DNA of 64,000 nt from Chryseobacterium pennipullorum (GCF_003384725.1 NZ_QNVV01000006.1:62001-126000); one strand, 5' to 3'; positions 41,777 through 51,709 are shown, counted from the stretch's first letter. Numbers and translations are program-made. Notes: generated by a model not told the origin, from the sequence alone.

Positions 41777-42520
41777 TTAGTATCCTTCTGACGAGGTCTG
41801 GTTCTTTATTAATGCAAGTGCTGATGAGGTACCAATTCTTTGTACACCCATACGGATCATTTTCTCAGCATCTTCAGGGGTTCTTACCCCTCCGGCAGCC
41901 TTTACAGGAAGTTTCCCGGCATTGTCGAGCATGATTTTTATCCCTTCAAAGGTTGCTCCGTTCGGTTTTCCACCCGTGGTTTCATAAAATCCCGTTGAAG
42001 ATTTTACAAAGATTCTGGACAGATCACTTTCTGAAAAATTCTCTGTTGCCCAGGTGGAAATCTTTTGGGTAAGATCAGCAATCTGATCATCAGTTAAAGC
42101 AGCAATTTCAATAATCCATTTTACAACTTTATGATGGTTAAGGGATAGCTGTGTACATTGTATAAATTCATCTTTTACCAATGCGGTATCTCCTTCAAGA
42201 TAGGCACTATAATTAATAACAAAATCCAGTTCATCTGCTCCGTCTTCAATGGCTTTTGAGGCTTCTGTAAGCTTCTCGTCCACTGAATAAGTTCCTTCGT
42301 GAAAGCCAATTACAGTCCCCACTACAACATTTGAATTTCTTTCCTGGATATATTTCCTGATCTCCTTTACATAGTCCGGGCGGATCATTACAGCAAAAAT
42401 GCCATGATCAATCGCTTCCTGAGCAAGTTCTTTATCTTTTTGAAGAGTTTCTTCGTTTGAAATACCTGACTGTTGTGGTGTCTTCAGATATGTGGAATCC
42501 AAATAGTGGGCTACGTTCAT
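41777..42520 (-). CDS. deoC: deoxyribose-phosphate aldolase
   Basis: Splits 2-deoxyribose-5-phosphate to glyceraldehyde-3-phosphate and acetaldehyde in deoxynucleoside catabolism. The 247 residues form a TIM barrel. Motifs are YLDSTYLKTP near the start, ELDFVINYSAYLEGD, IFVKSSTGFYETTGGKP with the Schiff-base Lys, and PVKAAGGVRTPEDAEKMI with the second catalytic Lys. It starts 5 bp after the stop of the Lrp-type regulator, so the two are one operon and the regulator may respond to a deoxynucleoside or amino acid signal. Confidence 0.94.
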   Translation of the reverse strand: MNVAHYLDSTYLKTPQQSGISNEETLQKDKELAQEAIDHGIFAVMIRPDYVKEIRKYIQERNSNVVVGTVIGFHEGTYSVDEKLTEASKAIEDGADELDFVINYSAYLEGDTALVKDEFIQCTQLSLNHHKVVKWIIEIAALTDDQIADLTQKISTWATENFSESDLSRIFVKSSTGFYETTGGKPNGATFEGIKIMLDNAGKLPVKAAGGVRTPEDAEKMIRMGVQRIGTSSALALIKNQTSSEGY

Positions 42521-42525
42521 AATAA

Positions 42526-42996
42526 TTATACTTTCAATTGTCTGTAAATACCTTGTTCTAAAGATATAAAGGTTTCTGTTCTTGTTACTCCTTTTAATTT
42601 CTGAATTTTGCTGAGAATCTGCATCAGATGATCATTGTCTTTGCATAGCACCTTTAGAAATATGGTATAATTTCCTGTAGTATAGTGGGCTTCCACTACT
42701 TCATTGATGTCATGCAGAGATTTTACTACATCCGGATAGTGACTGGGCTGGTCCAGAAATACGCCAATATAGGAGATGACCTTGTACCCGATTTTTTTGG
42801 GATTAAGGAATGAGATTGAGTTTTCAATGACTCCGGCGTGTTCCAATTTTTTGATTCGTTGATGTACAGCTGTAGTGGAAATTCCTACATTTTTTGAAAT
42901 GTGAGCTAAAGAAGTTTTAGCATTGTCCATCAGCATGTAGATGATTTCTTTGTCAATCGAATCTAAATGATAGCTTGTGTTACTCGAATTTTTCAT
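42526..42996 (-). CDS. Lrp/AsnC family transcriptional regulator
   Basis: A 156-residue regulator. The N-terminal helix-turn-helix domain is LDSIDKEIIYMLMDNAKTSL, then AHISKNVGISTTAVHQRIKK. The RAM ligand domain follows (about residues 70-150): IGYKVISYIGVFLDQPSHYP, VEAHYTTGNYTIFLKVLCKD. Such proteins usually sense an amino acid and bind DNA as octamers. It is followed 5 bp later by deoC. Its target may be this operon or distant genes. Confidence 0.92.
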   Translation of the reverse strand: MKNSSNTSYHLDSIDKEIIYMLMDNAKTSLAHISKNVGISTTAVHQRIKKLEHAGVIENSISFLNPKKIGYKVISYIGVFLDQPSHYPDVVKSLHDINEVVEAHYTTGNYTIFLKVLCKDNDHLMQILSKIQKLKGVTRTETFISLEQGIYRQLKV

Positions 42997-43023
42997 TTTC
43001 TACTTTTTTATTATCTATGTTTT

Positions 43024-43959
43024 TTATCGTAAACTTTTAAATTTAACAAAAACCGGAAAATGGTCGCTGTATCCGCCCAAATACCGCGTACCGGCATATG
43101 TTCGGAAGGGACGTCCTTCAAAATTTCTGACCCTGCTGCTGATTTTTTCAGAATTAAAAATATGAGCACTCTGAAAAGACAGAACACTATTATCGAGAAG
43201 GGATCTCGACATCATAATCTGATCATAAAGCAGTCCAGATTTATAATGAAAAGTAGAATAATTTCTTGTAGAAAACAATTCCTGAAAAGGGTTCATCAAA
43301 ACCTTCTCATGATCATTGTCATAGAGAATTTGTACTAAATTTTCATCATCCGGGTTTTCGTTAAAATCACCACACAATATCACATGTTCTTTATCATCAT
43401 CTACTATTTTCATGATTCGTTCACGAATCTCACTCAATATAAAGGCTCTTTTTGGTTTATTGATATCTTTCTCGCGCTTAGAGGGAAGATGGGCGATAAA
43501 GACATTAATAATTTCCCCTTTATATTTTATTTTTGAAAAAAGTACGTCTCTGGTTGTGTCGTAATTTCCTGTGTTTTTATTTATTATCTCAAAAAAGAAA
43601 GTAATGGTTTCAGAATCGATCACCTCTACTTTATTTTTATTATATAACATGGCTACATCTACCTTTCTCTCATCCATAGAATTGTAATGTACAATTCCAT
43701 ATTCAGAATTAAAAGGGTCCATCATGACAAGATCTTCTAAAACTTTCCTTCCGGAAACTTCAGATAATCCTATGATGAATGGCAGTGTACCATTATCCTC
43801 CTTCATTAATTGAAAAACGTGAGAAATTTTAAAAAGCTTGTTTTTATATCTTCTCTCGTCCCAGTTTCTCAAACCTGACTTTGTAGGATCAAGTTTATGG
43901 ATAGGTTTTGGATCTGGTAAAAATAAATTTTCGACATTATAAAAAGAGAACAACTCCAT
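43024..43959 (-). CDS. endonuclease/exonuclease/phosphatase family protein
   Basis: A 311-residue metal-dependent phosphodiesterase-fold protein. The N terminus MELFSFYNVENLFLPDP contains the YNVENLF motif, whose Asn and Glu bind metal. Further on are FIAHLPSKR, VILCGDFNENPDDE with the metal-binding Asp-x-Asn pair, and YSDHFPVFVKF with the catalytic Asp-His near the end. Substrate unknown: DNA, nucleotide or lipid phosphates are all possible in this family. I start it at the ATG at 43959, not at the GTG two codons before. It lies 27 bp beyond the Lrp regulator on the same strand. Confidence 0.88.
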   Translation of the reverse strand: MELFSFYNVENLFLPDPKPIHKLDPTKSGLRNWDERRYKNKLFKISHVFQLMKEDNGTLPFIIGLSEVSGRKVLEDLVMMDPFNSEYGIVHYNSMDERKVDVAMLYNKNKVEVIDSETITFFFEIINKNTGNYDTTRDVLFSKIKYKGEIINVFIAHLPSKREKDINKPKRAFILSEIRERIMKIVDDDKEHVILCGDFNENPDDENLVQILYDNDHEKVLMNPFQELFSTRNYSTFHYKSGLLYDQIMMSRSLLDNSVLSFQSAHIFNSEKISSRVRNFEGRPFRTYAGTRYLGGYSDHFPVFVKFKSLR

Positions 43960-43965
43960 CAGCAC

Positions 43966-44331
43966 AAATTTCTATACTTTAATTTATTATGTTCTTTTCC
44001 TTAAAATGTAAATTTATTATTTTTTTTCAAATCTCATTGAGGGCCTAATATATACTAAAATCAATTTCCAGTAATAAACAATTCAAATATATTAAAAAAT
44101 ATCAATAATACCAATGACCATGAATTAAATATTCAATTATTTCAAAAATATACCGTAAATATTGAAATCAAATAAAATATCATGAAAAATAAAATATTTA
44201 AAATAAAATTTCAAAAACAAGCAAAATCACACGATTTTTTCCGTATTTTATAGTCATGCAACAAATATTATTCCATTCGACAAAAAGCCTGATGGAATAT
44301 GTGTTTGAAGCAAAAATTATTTTCGTTAGTT
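43966..44331. other. 366-bp AT-rich spacer
   Basis: Extremely A/T-rich and without a supported gene, promoter or repeat. The spacer lies between the start of the nuclease-family gene and the stop of trmD. Confidence 0.5.
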
Positions 44332-45003
44332 TTAAAGCAGATCCGGACGTTTTTCTTTTGTAATTCTTACGGCTTCATCATGTCTCCATTCTTCAATTTT
44401 CCCAAAATTTCCGCTTAGCAGAACCTTGGGAACTTCCAGTCCTTTATACGTCTCCGGTCTTGTGTAAATGGGTGGAGAAAGAAGGTCATCCTGAAAACTA
44501 TCAGTCAATGCACTTTGTTCATCATTCAGAACTCCAGGAAGCAAACGGATAATGGAATCAGCAAGAACACACGCTGCCAACTCTCCTCCGGTAAGGACAT
44601 AATCGCCTATTGAAATTTCTTTGGTAATATGAAGATCTCTCACCCGCTGATCTATTCCTTTATAGTGTCCGCAAAGAAATATCAGGTTATTTTTAATAGA
44701 TAAAGAATTGGCTATTTTCTGATTAAGGGTGACCCCATCAGGAGTCAGATAGATGATCTCATCATAATTTCTCTGAGACTTAAGTTCAGAAATACATTTG
44801 TCCAGAGGCTCCACCATCATGACCATTCCCGCACCGCCTCCATAAGGTTCATCATCAATCTGTCTGTGCTTATTGACAGCCCAGTCTCTGAGGTGGTGAA
44901 AGTGCACTTCTGCCAAACCTTTATCCATTGCTCTCTTCAAAATAGAAGTTGTAAACGGACTTTCCATCAGTTCCGGAAGTACGCTTATGATATCAATTCT
45001 CAT
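44332..45003 (-). CDS. trmD: tRNA (guanine37-N1)-methyltransferase
   Basis: Methylates G37 of tRNAs with SAM, preventing frameshifts. The 223 residues show the trefoil-knot SPOUT fold: [20 protein letters not shown] at the start, [31 protein letters not shown] and [17 protein letters not shown], which forms the SAM knot. Its start overlaps the stop of the NDH-2 gene by 4 bp (ATGA), so it is translationally coupled to it. The usual rpsP-rimM-trmD-rplS cluster is not present here. Confidence 0.95.
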   Translation of the reverse strand: MRIDIISVLPELMESPFTTSILKRAMDKGLAEVHFHHLRDWAVNKHRQIDDEPYGGGAGMVMMVEPLDKCISELKSQRNYDEIIYLTPDGVTLNQKIANSLSIKNNLIFLCGHYKGIDQRVRDLHITKEISIGDYVLTGGELAACVLADSIIRLLPGVLNDEQSALTDSFQDDLLSPPIYTRPETYKGLEVPKVLLSGNFGKIEEWRHDEAVRITKEKRPDLL

Positions 45004-46262
45004 TGTAATGTTTCGTTTTTCTTACTAGGTAATATAATTAATCTTAAAGAAGAATCTTTGTTGATATAGCTCCACATCCAGTTGAAGAATATGGCAAGCT
45101 TATTTCGAACGCTCAAAATGAGCATTAAGTGGAGAAACATCCAGAAATACCAAGCCAGGAATCCCTGAAACTTTATAAACGGCAGATCAACAACGGCTCT
45201 GTGTTTTCCAATTGTTGCCAGGGAGCCTTTGTCGTCGTATTCATACTCCTTCCACTCCTCTGTATTTTTCTTTAAAAGATTTTTACCTAAATTTTTGGCC
45301 TGATTAATAGCTACGTTGGCTACCTGTGGATGTCCCTGTGGATATTTTGGGGTTTCCATGTAGGCAATATCTCCAATTGCATAAATAGTATCGTAACCCT
45401 TTATTTTGTTGTATCGATCTACTATATATCGGTTCCTGACCAGTTTTTCTTCAGGAAAACCAGCTATGACATTCCCGGTTACTCCGGCTGCCCAAATCAC
45501 ATTATTAGACGGAATCGCGCGGCCGCTTTTCAAGTGCACCTTATCGCCATCATAATCTGTCACTACCTCTCCGCTCAGAAAAGTAACACCAAGATCTTTC
45601 AAATATTTTTCGGATTTTTCCTGGGCTTCACTGCTCATTACGGCAAGGGGTTTTTCGGTAGAGCTTACCAGTATTATCTTCAGCTGGTCAAAGTTCATAT
45701 AAGGATAATCTCTGGGAAGGATATCTTTTTTCATTTCAGCAAAAGCACCCGCCAGCTCAACTCCCGTGGGTCCGCTTCCTACAATAACGATATTCCAGTT
45801 TCCGTCGTCGCTGCGGCTTTTCTCAATGATGAGTTTCTCAAACGTCATCAGCACATGATTTCTGATACTGATAGCTTCCTGGGTATTTTTCATTCCGAAG
45901 GCTTTTCCTTCGAGCTCTTTATTACCGAAAAAATTAGTTTTACAACCTGTTGCAATGATCAGTTTATCATAGGTAAATTCGGCTTCATCCGTAATCACTT
46001 TATTGTTGACAGGATCAATCTCCCTTACATCGGTCATCCGGAACTGTGTATTTCTGGACTGCTGAAAAATCTTTCTGAAGGGAAAAGAAATATTGGAAGG
46101 TTCTATCCTTCCTGAGGCAACCTGATAAAAAAGCGGTTGAAACATATGATGATTCATCCGATCCAGAACAATAACTTTTTTGTTCTTATTATTCAATGTT
46201 TTTGCAAGCTGCAGCCCCGCAAATCCTCCTCCTATAATGATGATTTTTTCGCGTGTTTCCAT
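45000..46262 (-). CDS. type II NADH:quinone oxidoreductase (NDH-2)
   Basis: A flavoprotein that passes electrons from NADH to quinone without pumping protons. The 420 residues have the FAD-binding [20 protein letters not shown], the NADH-binding [20 protein letters not shown] and the second FAD motif [17 protein letters not shown]. The hydrophobic C terminus ([20 protein letters not shown]) attaches it to the membrane. The ATG at 46262 (METREK) is preferred to a TTG at 46271, which falls inside the -7 box of its promoter. It is the first gene of a two-gene unit with trmD. Confidence 0.93.
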   Translation of the reverse strand: METREKIIIIGGGFAGLQLAKTLNNKNKKVIVLDRMNHHMFQPLFYQVASGRIEPSNISFPFRKIFQQSRNTQFRMTDVREIDPVNNKVITDEAEFTYDKLIIATGCKTNFFGNKELEGKAFGMKNTQEAISIRNHVLMTFEKLIIEKSRSDDGNWNIVIVGSGPTGVELAGAFAEMKKDILPRDYPYMNFDQLKIILVSSTEKPLAVMSSEAQEKSEKYLKDLGVTFLSGEVVTDYDGDKVHLKSGRAIPSNNVIWAAGVTGNVIAGFPEEKLVRNRYIVDRYNKIKGYDTIYAIGDIAYMETPKYPQGHPQVANVAINQAKNLGKNLLKKNTEEWKEYEYDDKGSLATIGKHRAVVDLPFIKFQGFLAWYFWMFLHLMLILSVRNKLAIFFNWMWSYINKDSSLRLIILPSKKNETLQ

Positions 46263-46268
46263 AATACA

Positions 46269-46276
46269 CAAATTTA
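46269..46276 (-). promoter_or_regulatory. -7 box of the NDH-2 gene (TAAATTTG)
   Basis: Minus-strand TAAATTTG ends six bases before the ATG, so the mRNA would be nearly leaderless. Confidence 0.5.
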
Positions 46277-46310
46277 CTGATTTTATTTAGCATTTAGCAG
46301 TGAAAAAAGT

Positions 46311-46318
46311 TAGTTTTG
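46311..46318 (+). promoter_or_regulatory. -7 box of the GH25 gene (TAGTTTTG)
   Basis: TAGTTTTG ends nine bases before the ATG at 46328. It covers an alternative TTG start at 46316, which is therefore unlikely to be used. Confidence 0.5.
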
Positions 46319-46327
46319 CAAAACTTT

Positions 46328-47191
46328 ATGACACCAAAAAAGTACACCAAAAAAACTGCCAAACGAGTCCATAAACACCGACGGAACAATTATTTTTTCC
46401 GCAGAAAGGTCATATTGGTTATTCTGATTATCGCTTTGATAGGGACCGGTTTTTACCTGAAACAATCTGTCAGTTATTATTATGCGCTGTACTTTAATAA
46501 GTTCACCCACAAAAAACTTCATAACAGCGAAAAAGAAACGTTAAGGATTCAGAGAATTCTTTCCGGCAATCTCGACAAGACCTACGGCTTTGACATTTCC
46601 CATTATCAAAACAAAGAAGATATCAAATGGGACAGCCTGAGCATTGGAAACAAAACCATTCCACTGGAATTTGTTGTCATGCGGGCTACCATGGGAAACA
46701 GGAGTGCTGATAAACACTTTGCTGAATTTTGGGAAAAAGCAAAAAAGCACAACCTTATCCGCGGTGCTTATCATTTCTACAGGGCGGATGAAGATCCCAT
46801 TATTCAGGCGAATAATTTTCTGGCGAATGTAAAACTAGAAAGCGGAGACCTCCCCCCTGTGTTGGATATCGAAAAAATACCTAAACGTAAAACCAATAAA
46901 AAACTGATTGAAGATCTTAAAATATGGTGTAAAATTGTAGAGGAAACCTACGGTGAGAAACCCATTATTTACACGTACTACCATTATTATAAAGATTTTC
47001 TGAAAGGTGAATTTGAAGAATATCCGCTTTGGCTGGCTAATTACAATGATGTTCCCGCTCCATCTCCCAACGATGACTGGGATTTTTGGCAGTTCACGGA
47101 AAACGGGATTGTTTATGGCATCAATACCAAGATTGATCTTAATATTTATAATGGTAATTCGTGGTCTCTGAAAAGACTTACATTAGATTAA
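46328..47191 (+). CDS. GH25 lysozyme-like hydrolase, membrane-anchored
   Basis: A 287-residue cell-wall muramidase-family protein. A Lys/Arg-rich N terminus precedes one membrane segment (about residues 28-47, VILVILIIALIGTGFYL). The GH25 barrel follows: GFDISHYQNKEDIKWDSL with a conserved Asp, RGAYHFYRADEDP, and PPVLDIEKIP carrying the catalytic Asp-x-Glu. The type II orientation puts the domain in the periplasm. It probably cleaves peptidoglycan, though no catalytic test is possible here. It is divergent from NDH-2. Confidence 0.9.
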   Translation: MTPKKYTKKTAKRVHKHRRNNYFFRRKVILVILIIALIGTGFYLKQSVSYYYALYFNKFTHKKLHNSEKETLRIQRILSGNLDKTYGFDISHYQNKEDIKWDSLSIGNKTIPLEFVVMRATMGNRSADKHFAEFWEKAKKHNLIRGAYHFYRADEDPIIQANNFLANVKLESGDLPPVLDIEKIPKRKTNKKLIEDLKIWCKIVEETYGEKPIIYTYYHYYKDFLKGEFEEYPLWLANYNDVPAPSPNDDWDFWQFTENGIVYGINTKIDLNIYNGNSWSLKRLTLD

Positions 47192-47271
47192 TAAGGCTGG
47201 AAGATGGATGCCGGGAGAGGAAAGTTTCCTAAATCCCAAACACCAACTTTACATTTATTTTCTAATGACTC

Positions 47272-47312
47272 AAAAAAAGCTCCTTTTAATTTCAATGTTG
47301 AGATTAAAAGGA
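47272..47312. terminator. terminator between GH25 and hydrolase genes
   Basis: TCCTTTTAATTTCAA pairs with TTGAGATTAAAAGGA (one G-U). The minus strand continues GAGCTTTTTTTG, a good tail for the hydrolase gene ending at 47332. Confidence 0.75.
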
Positions 47313-47331
47313 AATTTTTAAACTTCCTGCT

Positions 47332-48984
47332 TTACTTCTTTCCCAGAAAATTGAGAATATCCGCATTAAGCTGATCCGGTTTTTCAAAAGGAACCATATG
47401 TGTAGTATCCTTATATATTTTCATTTCTGCATTAGGAATTTCTTTAGAAATAAACTCGGTATGGTCTTGTTTTATAACATCTCTGTCTCCTGCAATAATC
47501 AGAACCGGACTTTTTATTGTATTTAAATCAGCTTTACTGATGTTAGGTTCCGTAATCATGATTTTTAAGAGCCTACGTTCATTGATGGTTTCAGCAGAAC
47601 CCAATTGATTCAGCTGTGTCATTTGACTGGTGAAATGTTCAATAAGTTTATTTTCTACACCTTCAGGAAAGGCGTTAGCTCCAATCGCTACCAGTTTATT
47701 AAGATGATCGGGGTATTTCAAGGCAAATTCGAGTCCTGTGTTTCCGCCATCACTCCAACCGACAATATTGATTTTATCAAGCTTCAGATGATCTAACAAC
47801 GCTTTTATATCATCTGCAAATAATTGATAACTAAAATCTCTTTTGGAAATATCTTTACTTTTTCCCTGCCCTCTTGTATCTACTGCAATTACTTTATACT
47901 GTTTAGAAAGCACCGGGATCTGCTGATAATAATCTTTTATGCTTCCCGAATTACCGTGAAGCAATACCAAAGGTTCGCCTTCACCATATACTTCATAATA
48001 AAGATCTGTATCCTTCAGTTTCATATACTTCCCTGCAGATTCATTTTTCCCGTATATCGATTGATCTGCTTCCTGTATATTGTTTGAGTTGTCCGCTATC
48101 CAACCCTGAGGAACATCATCATCTGCAAAGCCATTATCGTCCTTAGTCTCTTTTCCGTTTTTATCCATTTTCACATCAATATTAATAGCAGGTGCTGCAA
48201 TCGTCATTTTTTTCCAGTCGCCATAAAACTCTCTTATAAACCCTGTTTTCAATAACGCCGCACTAATCTTAATATTTCCGTTAAATGCTTTTAAAAATTG
48301 AATTCCAACAAAGAACTTTCCATTAATCCAGATGTCACGATCATTGACATCAAGTGTATAAGTTCCGTCTTTGATCATATCTTCAGTAAGCTGAACAGTA
48401 ATTTCTTCATCCAAAATATTTTTATCCGGAAAACCGCCTTTCTCACTATAAATACTATATCGCATCAAAACCGGTTCTGTAGAAGTGAAGTGAGCAATAT
48501 TCAGGTTGATATTTTTGATTTTAGATCTTTTCTTTGCATTAAATGCTAATGCTGTTTCTCCCAGAAAATTATTTTGATGTACTGCAGGATTTACTGAATA
48601 TAAAACATTTTTGGTTTTAGTATTAACACCCCAGTTTTTATCTACCAATTTTTTAGGCTTTATTGCGATGGCCTTAATATTTTTAGTTTTCTCAATTAAA
48701 AATATTTTTTGCAGGTTATGCATTTTAAAATCCTGGACGGTTTCTTCGTATACTTCATACCCCGGCACTGCGATTTTCACCTTCTGTTGTGGATCCAGAC
48801 CGGAAAGGTCTATTGAAAATTTTCCTTTTCCATCAGAAATTGTTCCGGTAGTTTTCTTTTCTACTCCAATTTTTACATAAGGAACGGGCTGGTTTTCATT
48901 TTTAGAAATAATAGTTCCGGAAATCGTTTGTGCTTTAAAGGCAGATACTGCCATCAGAAAGAAGAAAACGCTAATTTTTTTCAT
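47332..48984 (-). CDS. exported fusion: CarboxypepD-reg-like domain plus alpha/beta hydrolase
   Basis: A 550-residue exported protein. The signal peptide is MKKISVFFFLMAVSAFKAQ. Residues about 20-105 are a carboxypeptidase-regulatory-like beta domain (ISGTIISKNENQPVPYVKIG), the type that opens SusC proteins. The middle (about 130-300) is a beta region without a known name. From about 335 comes an alpha/beta hydrolase: PLVLLHGNSGSIKDYY, nucleophile Ser in IVGWSDGGNTGLEFA, acid in IIAGDRDVIKQDH, and the final His in KDTTHMVPFEKP. The start at 48984 is preferred; a TAAGTTTG box lies 17 bp upstream. Substrate unknown. Confidence 0.8.
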   Translation of the reverse strand: MKKISVFFFLMAVSAFKAQTISGTIISKNENQPVPYVKIGVEKKTTGTISDGKGKFSIDLSGLDPQQKVKIAVPGYEVYEETVQDFKMHNLQKIFLIEKTKNIKAIAIKPKKLVDKNWGVNTKTKNVLYSVNPAVHQNNFLGETALAFNAKKRSKIKNINLNIAHFTSTEPVLMRYSIYSEKGGFPDKNILDEEITVQLTEDMIKDGTYTLDVNDRDIWINGKFFVGIQFLKAFNGNIKISAALLKTGFIREFYGDWKKMTIAAPAINIDVKMDKNGKETKDDNGFADDDVPQGWIADNSNNIQEADQSIYGKNESAGKYMKLKDTDLYYEVYGEGEPLVLLHGNSGSIKDYYQQIPVLSKQYKVIAVDTRGQGKSKDISKRDFSYQLFADDIKALLDHLKLDKINIVGWSDGGNTGLEFALKYPDHLNKLVAIGANAFPEGVENKLIEHFTSQMTQLNQLGSAETINERRLLKIMITEPNISKADLNTIKSPVLIIAGDRDVIKQDHTEFISKEIPNAEMKIYKDTTHMVPFEKPDQLNADILNFLGKK

Positions 48985-49123
48985 GTTAAAAGTTTGCTGC
49001 AAACTTATCTATTTAGAACGATCATTATTCATAAGGTCTTATTAAATTTAATGCCTTTTCAGTTAAAATTATTCTAATTATTTGTGATTTAGCGCTAATT
49101 CTAAAAAATTTAATAATGCTCTT

Positions 49124-49636
49124 CTATAGAATGTTCATAATTTCCTCCCATGAATCTACTCTCTCATAGGTATCATCTTCTACAAGCTCATTATGAGGCT
49201 GGGTAAAAATCAATCGCTGTCCTGAAAAGTGATTTAAATTTTTCGGATAATCGTCAATCATTATATCTCCCGAAACAACTCTTTTACTCCCGCAAAGAAC
49301 AATTTGTTCCCAGGTGATAAATGGAAAATGCTCCTCCAGCCAGTCATATTTTTCTCTTAAGCTGTTCGGGAACTCCATTCCGGCAGACACGATATAAAGT
49401 TCATATTTACTGTTAAGGTATTCCATCGCTTCCCTGCTCCCTTTCATTACCGGCAGTGTTCTGAAAAAGCCGACTTCGTTGACGTGTTTTTTACCGTTGG
49501 GAAAAGCTTCTATTTCCGGCCGGCCCACCACATCATTGATTTCTACTTCTCTTCCCGTATCTCTCTTCTCAAACTGTATCAGCTGATGGTATACATCTGC
49601 CATAACCCCGTCCATATCTACGATTACTTTTTTCAT
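49124..49636 (-). CDS. 5'(3')-deoxyribonucleotidase-like HAD phosphatase
   Basis: A 170-residue HAD-superfamily protein of the NT5C type. The nucleophile and acid are Asp7 and Asp9 in VIVDMDGVMADVY. Motif 2 is ELYIVSAGME, motif 3 is the Lys in CGSKRVVSGDIMIDDYPKN, where the late Asp-Asp binds Mg. The small cap, FFRTLPVMKGSREAMEYL, matches nucleotidases. It probably dephosphorylates deoxynucleoside monophosphates. It is a single gene with no clear terminator. Confidence 0.88.
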   Translation of the reverse strand: MKKVIVDMDGVMADVYHQLIQFEKRDTGREVEINDVVGRPEIEAFPNGKKHVNEVGFFRTLPVMKGSREAMEYLNSKYELYIVSAGMEFPNSLREKYDWLEEHFPFITWEQIVLCGSKRVVSGDIMIDDYPKNLNHFSGQRLIFTQPHNELVEDDTYERVDSWEEIMNIL

Positions 49637-49780
49637 TGCTTCAATCGGTTTTTCATTATTATTTTAATTATATCAAAATTAATGAATAGTTCTTTCACCC
49701 AACGGACACAGTCTATTAAAAAATTATAAATATTCATTTTTATAAAAGCTACTGCAAGAAATTTTGTGGTTACATTTTTG

Positions 49781-49788
49781 TACTTTTG
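49781..49788 (+). promoter_or_regulatory. -7 box of the ABC-F gene (TACTTTTG)
   Basis: TACTTTTG fits TANNTTTG, 37 bp before the ATG. TTTTG at 49762-49766 is too close to be a standard -33. Confidence 0.45.
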
Positions 49789-49825
49789 CCGTTCAATTCA
49801 ACAATAAAATCAAACCATAATTCCA

Positions 49826-51709
49826 ATGAATTACGTTTCTGTAGAAAATCTTACCAAATCTTACGGCATCAAAGTTTTGTTCAAAAATATTTCTTTCCAT
49901 ATCAATGAAGGGAACAAAATTGCCATCGTTGCCAAAAACGGAAGCGGAAAATCTACCCTTCTGAAAATATTAATGGGTAAAGAAATAGCAGATAGCGGGA
50001 ACGCGATCATTAATAAAGATATCCAGGTTGTTCTTTTCGATCAGGAAATCGACTATGATCCCAACCTTACCATTGACGAATTTATGATGACTTTGGATTC
50101 TAAACCGATCCTTGCTCTGAAAAACTACCATAAGTCTCTTCTTTCTACAGACTCCGTCTTCATAGAACAGGCACTTGCTGACATGGAACTTCATAAGGCC
50201 TGGGATCTTGAAAATGAAATGAAGCAGATTCTTTCACAGCTCAAAATCACGGATCTTGAAGCGAAGATGGGGACTCTGTCGGGAGGACAGATCAAACGTG
50301 TGGCGCTGGCCAAGCTGCTCACAGAGACAAGGGCAGAACACAGACATACTCTGCTCATCATGGACGAACCTACCAACCACCTGGATGTGGATATGGTGGA
50401 ATGGCTTGAAAATTATCTGAACAAAGCAAAAATCACGCTACTGCTGGTTACCCACGACCGTTACTTCCTGGACAGTGTATGCGACATTATCTGGGAAATG
50501 GAGGATCAGAATCTGTATGTTCACAATGGCTCTTATGCAACCTATCTGGAAAATAAAATGATCCGTGAGGAAAACCTTAATGCTACCATTGATAAGGCCA
50601 ACAATCTTTACAGAAAAGAACTGGAATGGATGCGCAGACAACCGAAGGCACGAACCACTAAATCCAAAAGCAGGATCGATGCTTTCTACGAAACGGAAAA
50701 AGTAGCGAAAACCGATACCCGAAAAGATGGTCTGGAACTTGATTTTGAAATGAAACGCCTTGGCAACAAAGTTCTTGAGCTAAAGCATATTGATAAAAGC
50801 TTTGGAAACAAGCTCCTTCTGAAGGATTTCAGCTACCAGTTTCAAAGAGGAGAGAAAGTAGGGATTGTGGGTAAGAACGGAGCTGGGAAATCTACTTTAC
50901 TGAACATTATCCAGGGACTTGAAAAAGCTGACAAAGGAGAAATTGAAATCGGAGAAACGATTTCTTTCGGTTATTTTTCCCAGAAAGGACTTGCTTATAA
51001 AGAGGACGAACGTGTGATCGATTTTATTAAGGAAATTGCAGAGTTTTATCCTTTAGCAAATGGAAGAAGTCTTTCTGCATCGCAGTTTTTAAGACTATTC
51101 TTATTTGATGATCAGACCCAGTACTCACCTATTTCAAAGCTTTCGGGCGGTGAAAAAAGAAGGCTGCATCTGATGTATATTCTCTATCAGAACCCTAATT
51201 TTTTGATTTTTGATGAGCCAACGAATGACCTTGACCTTCCTACATTAACAGTTCTTGAAAACTTCCTGCAGCAATTTCAGGGATCATTGATTATCGTTTC
51301 CCACGACAGGTACTTCATGGACAGAATTGTAGGCCATGTGCTGGCATTTGAAGGAAATGGAAAGATCAGAGATTTTGTAGGAACTTTCTCAGAATACAGA
51401 GAAGCCAAAAGCCGCGAAGAGACTTTAGAAAAGAACACTGTAATAAAACAGGAACCGGTAAAGGAACCCGAGGCTCTTGCGGAAAGCAATACTAAAAAAA
51501 GAAAACTCACCTTTAAAGAACAAAGGGAATTGGAAACGATTGAAAAGGAGATGCCTGAACTTGAAAAGGAACGTGCAAAAATTTTAGATCAGCTGAATAA
51601 TGAAGCAGATTATGAAAAGATTGCCAGGCTTTCTGCAGCGCTTGAAACAATTTCGGAAAAGCTGGAAAACCATGAAATGAGATGGCTGGAGCTGCAGGAA
51701 ATACTGTAG
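49826..51709 (+). CDS. ABC-F family ATPase (Uup-like ribosome-associated)
   Basis: A soluble protein of 627 residues with two ABC domains and no membrane segment. The first Walker A is AKNGSGKST, signature LSGGQIKR, Walker B LLIMDEPTNHLD. The second set is GKNGAGKST, LSGGEKRR, FLIFDEPTNDLD. Between them is the P-site tRNA-interaction linker (KELEWMRRQPKARTTKSKSR). A C-terminal coiled coil (about 555-627, KERAKILDQLNNEADYEK) points to the Uup-type branch. ABC-F proteins act on ribosomes. This one looks like a housekeeping type rather than an antibiotic-protection factor, but that cannot be decided by eye. Confidence 0.93.
   Translation: MNYVSVENLTKSYGIKVLFKNISFHINEGNKIAIVAKNGSGKSTLLKILMGKEIADSGNAIINKDIQVVLFDQEIDYDPNLTIDEFMMTLDSKPILALKNYHKSLLSTDSVFIEQALADMELHKAWDLENEMKQILSQLKITDLEAKMGTLSGGQIKRVALAKLLTETRAEHRHTLLIMDEPTNHLDVDMVEWLENYLNKAKITLLLVTHDRYFLDSVCDIIWEMEDQNLYVHNGSYATYLENKMIREENLNATIDKANNLYRKELEWMRRQPKARTTKSKSRIDAFYETEKVAKTDTRKDGLELDFEMKRLGNKVLELKHIDKSFGNKLLLKDFSYQFQRGEKVGIVGKNGAGKSTLLNIIQGLEKADKGEIEIGETISFGYFSQKGLAYKEDERVIDFIKEIAEFYPLANGRSLSASQFLRLFLFDDQTQYSPISKLSGGEKRRLHLMYILYQNPNFLIFDEPTNDLDLPTLTVLENFLQQFQGSLIIVSHDRYFMDRIVGHVLAFEGNGKIRDFVGTFSEYREAKSREETLEKNTVIKQEPVKEPEALAESNTKKRKLTFKEQRELETIEKEMPELEKERAKILDQLNNEADYEKIARLSAALETISEKLENHEMRWLELQEIL

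Noticed and set aside
45330..46115. 261-codon plus-strand frame inside NDH-2
   Set aside because: Exact antisense of a well-identified flavoprotein gene; its translation has no domain and odd composition.
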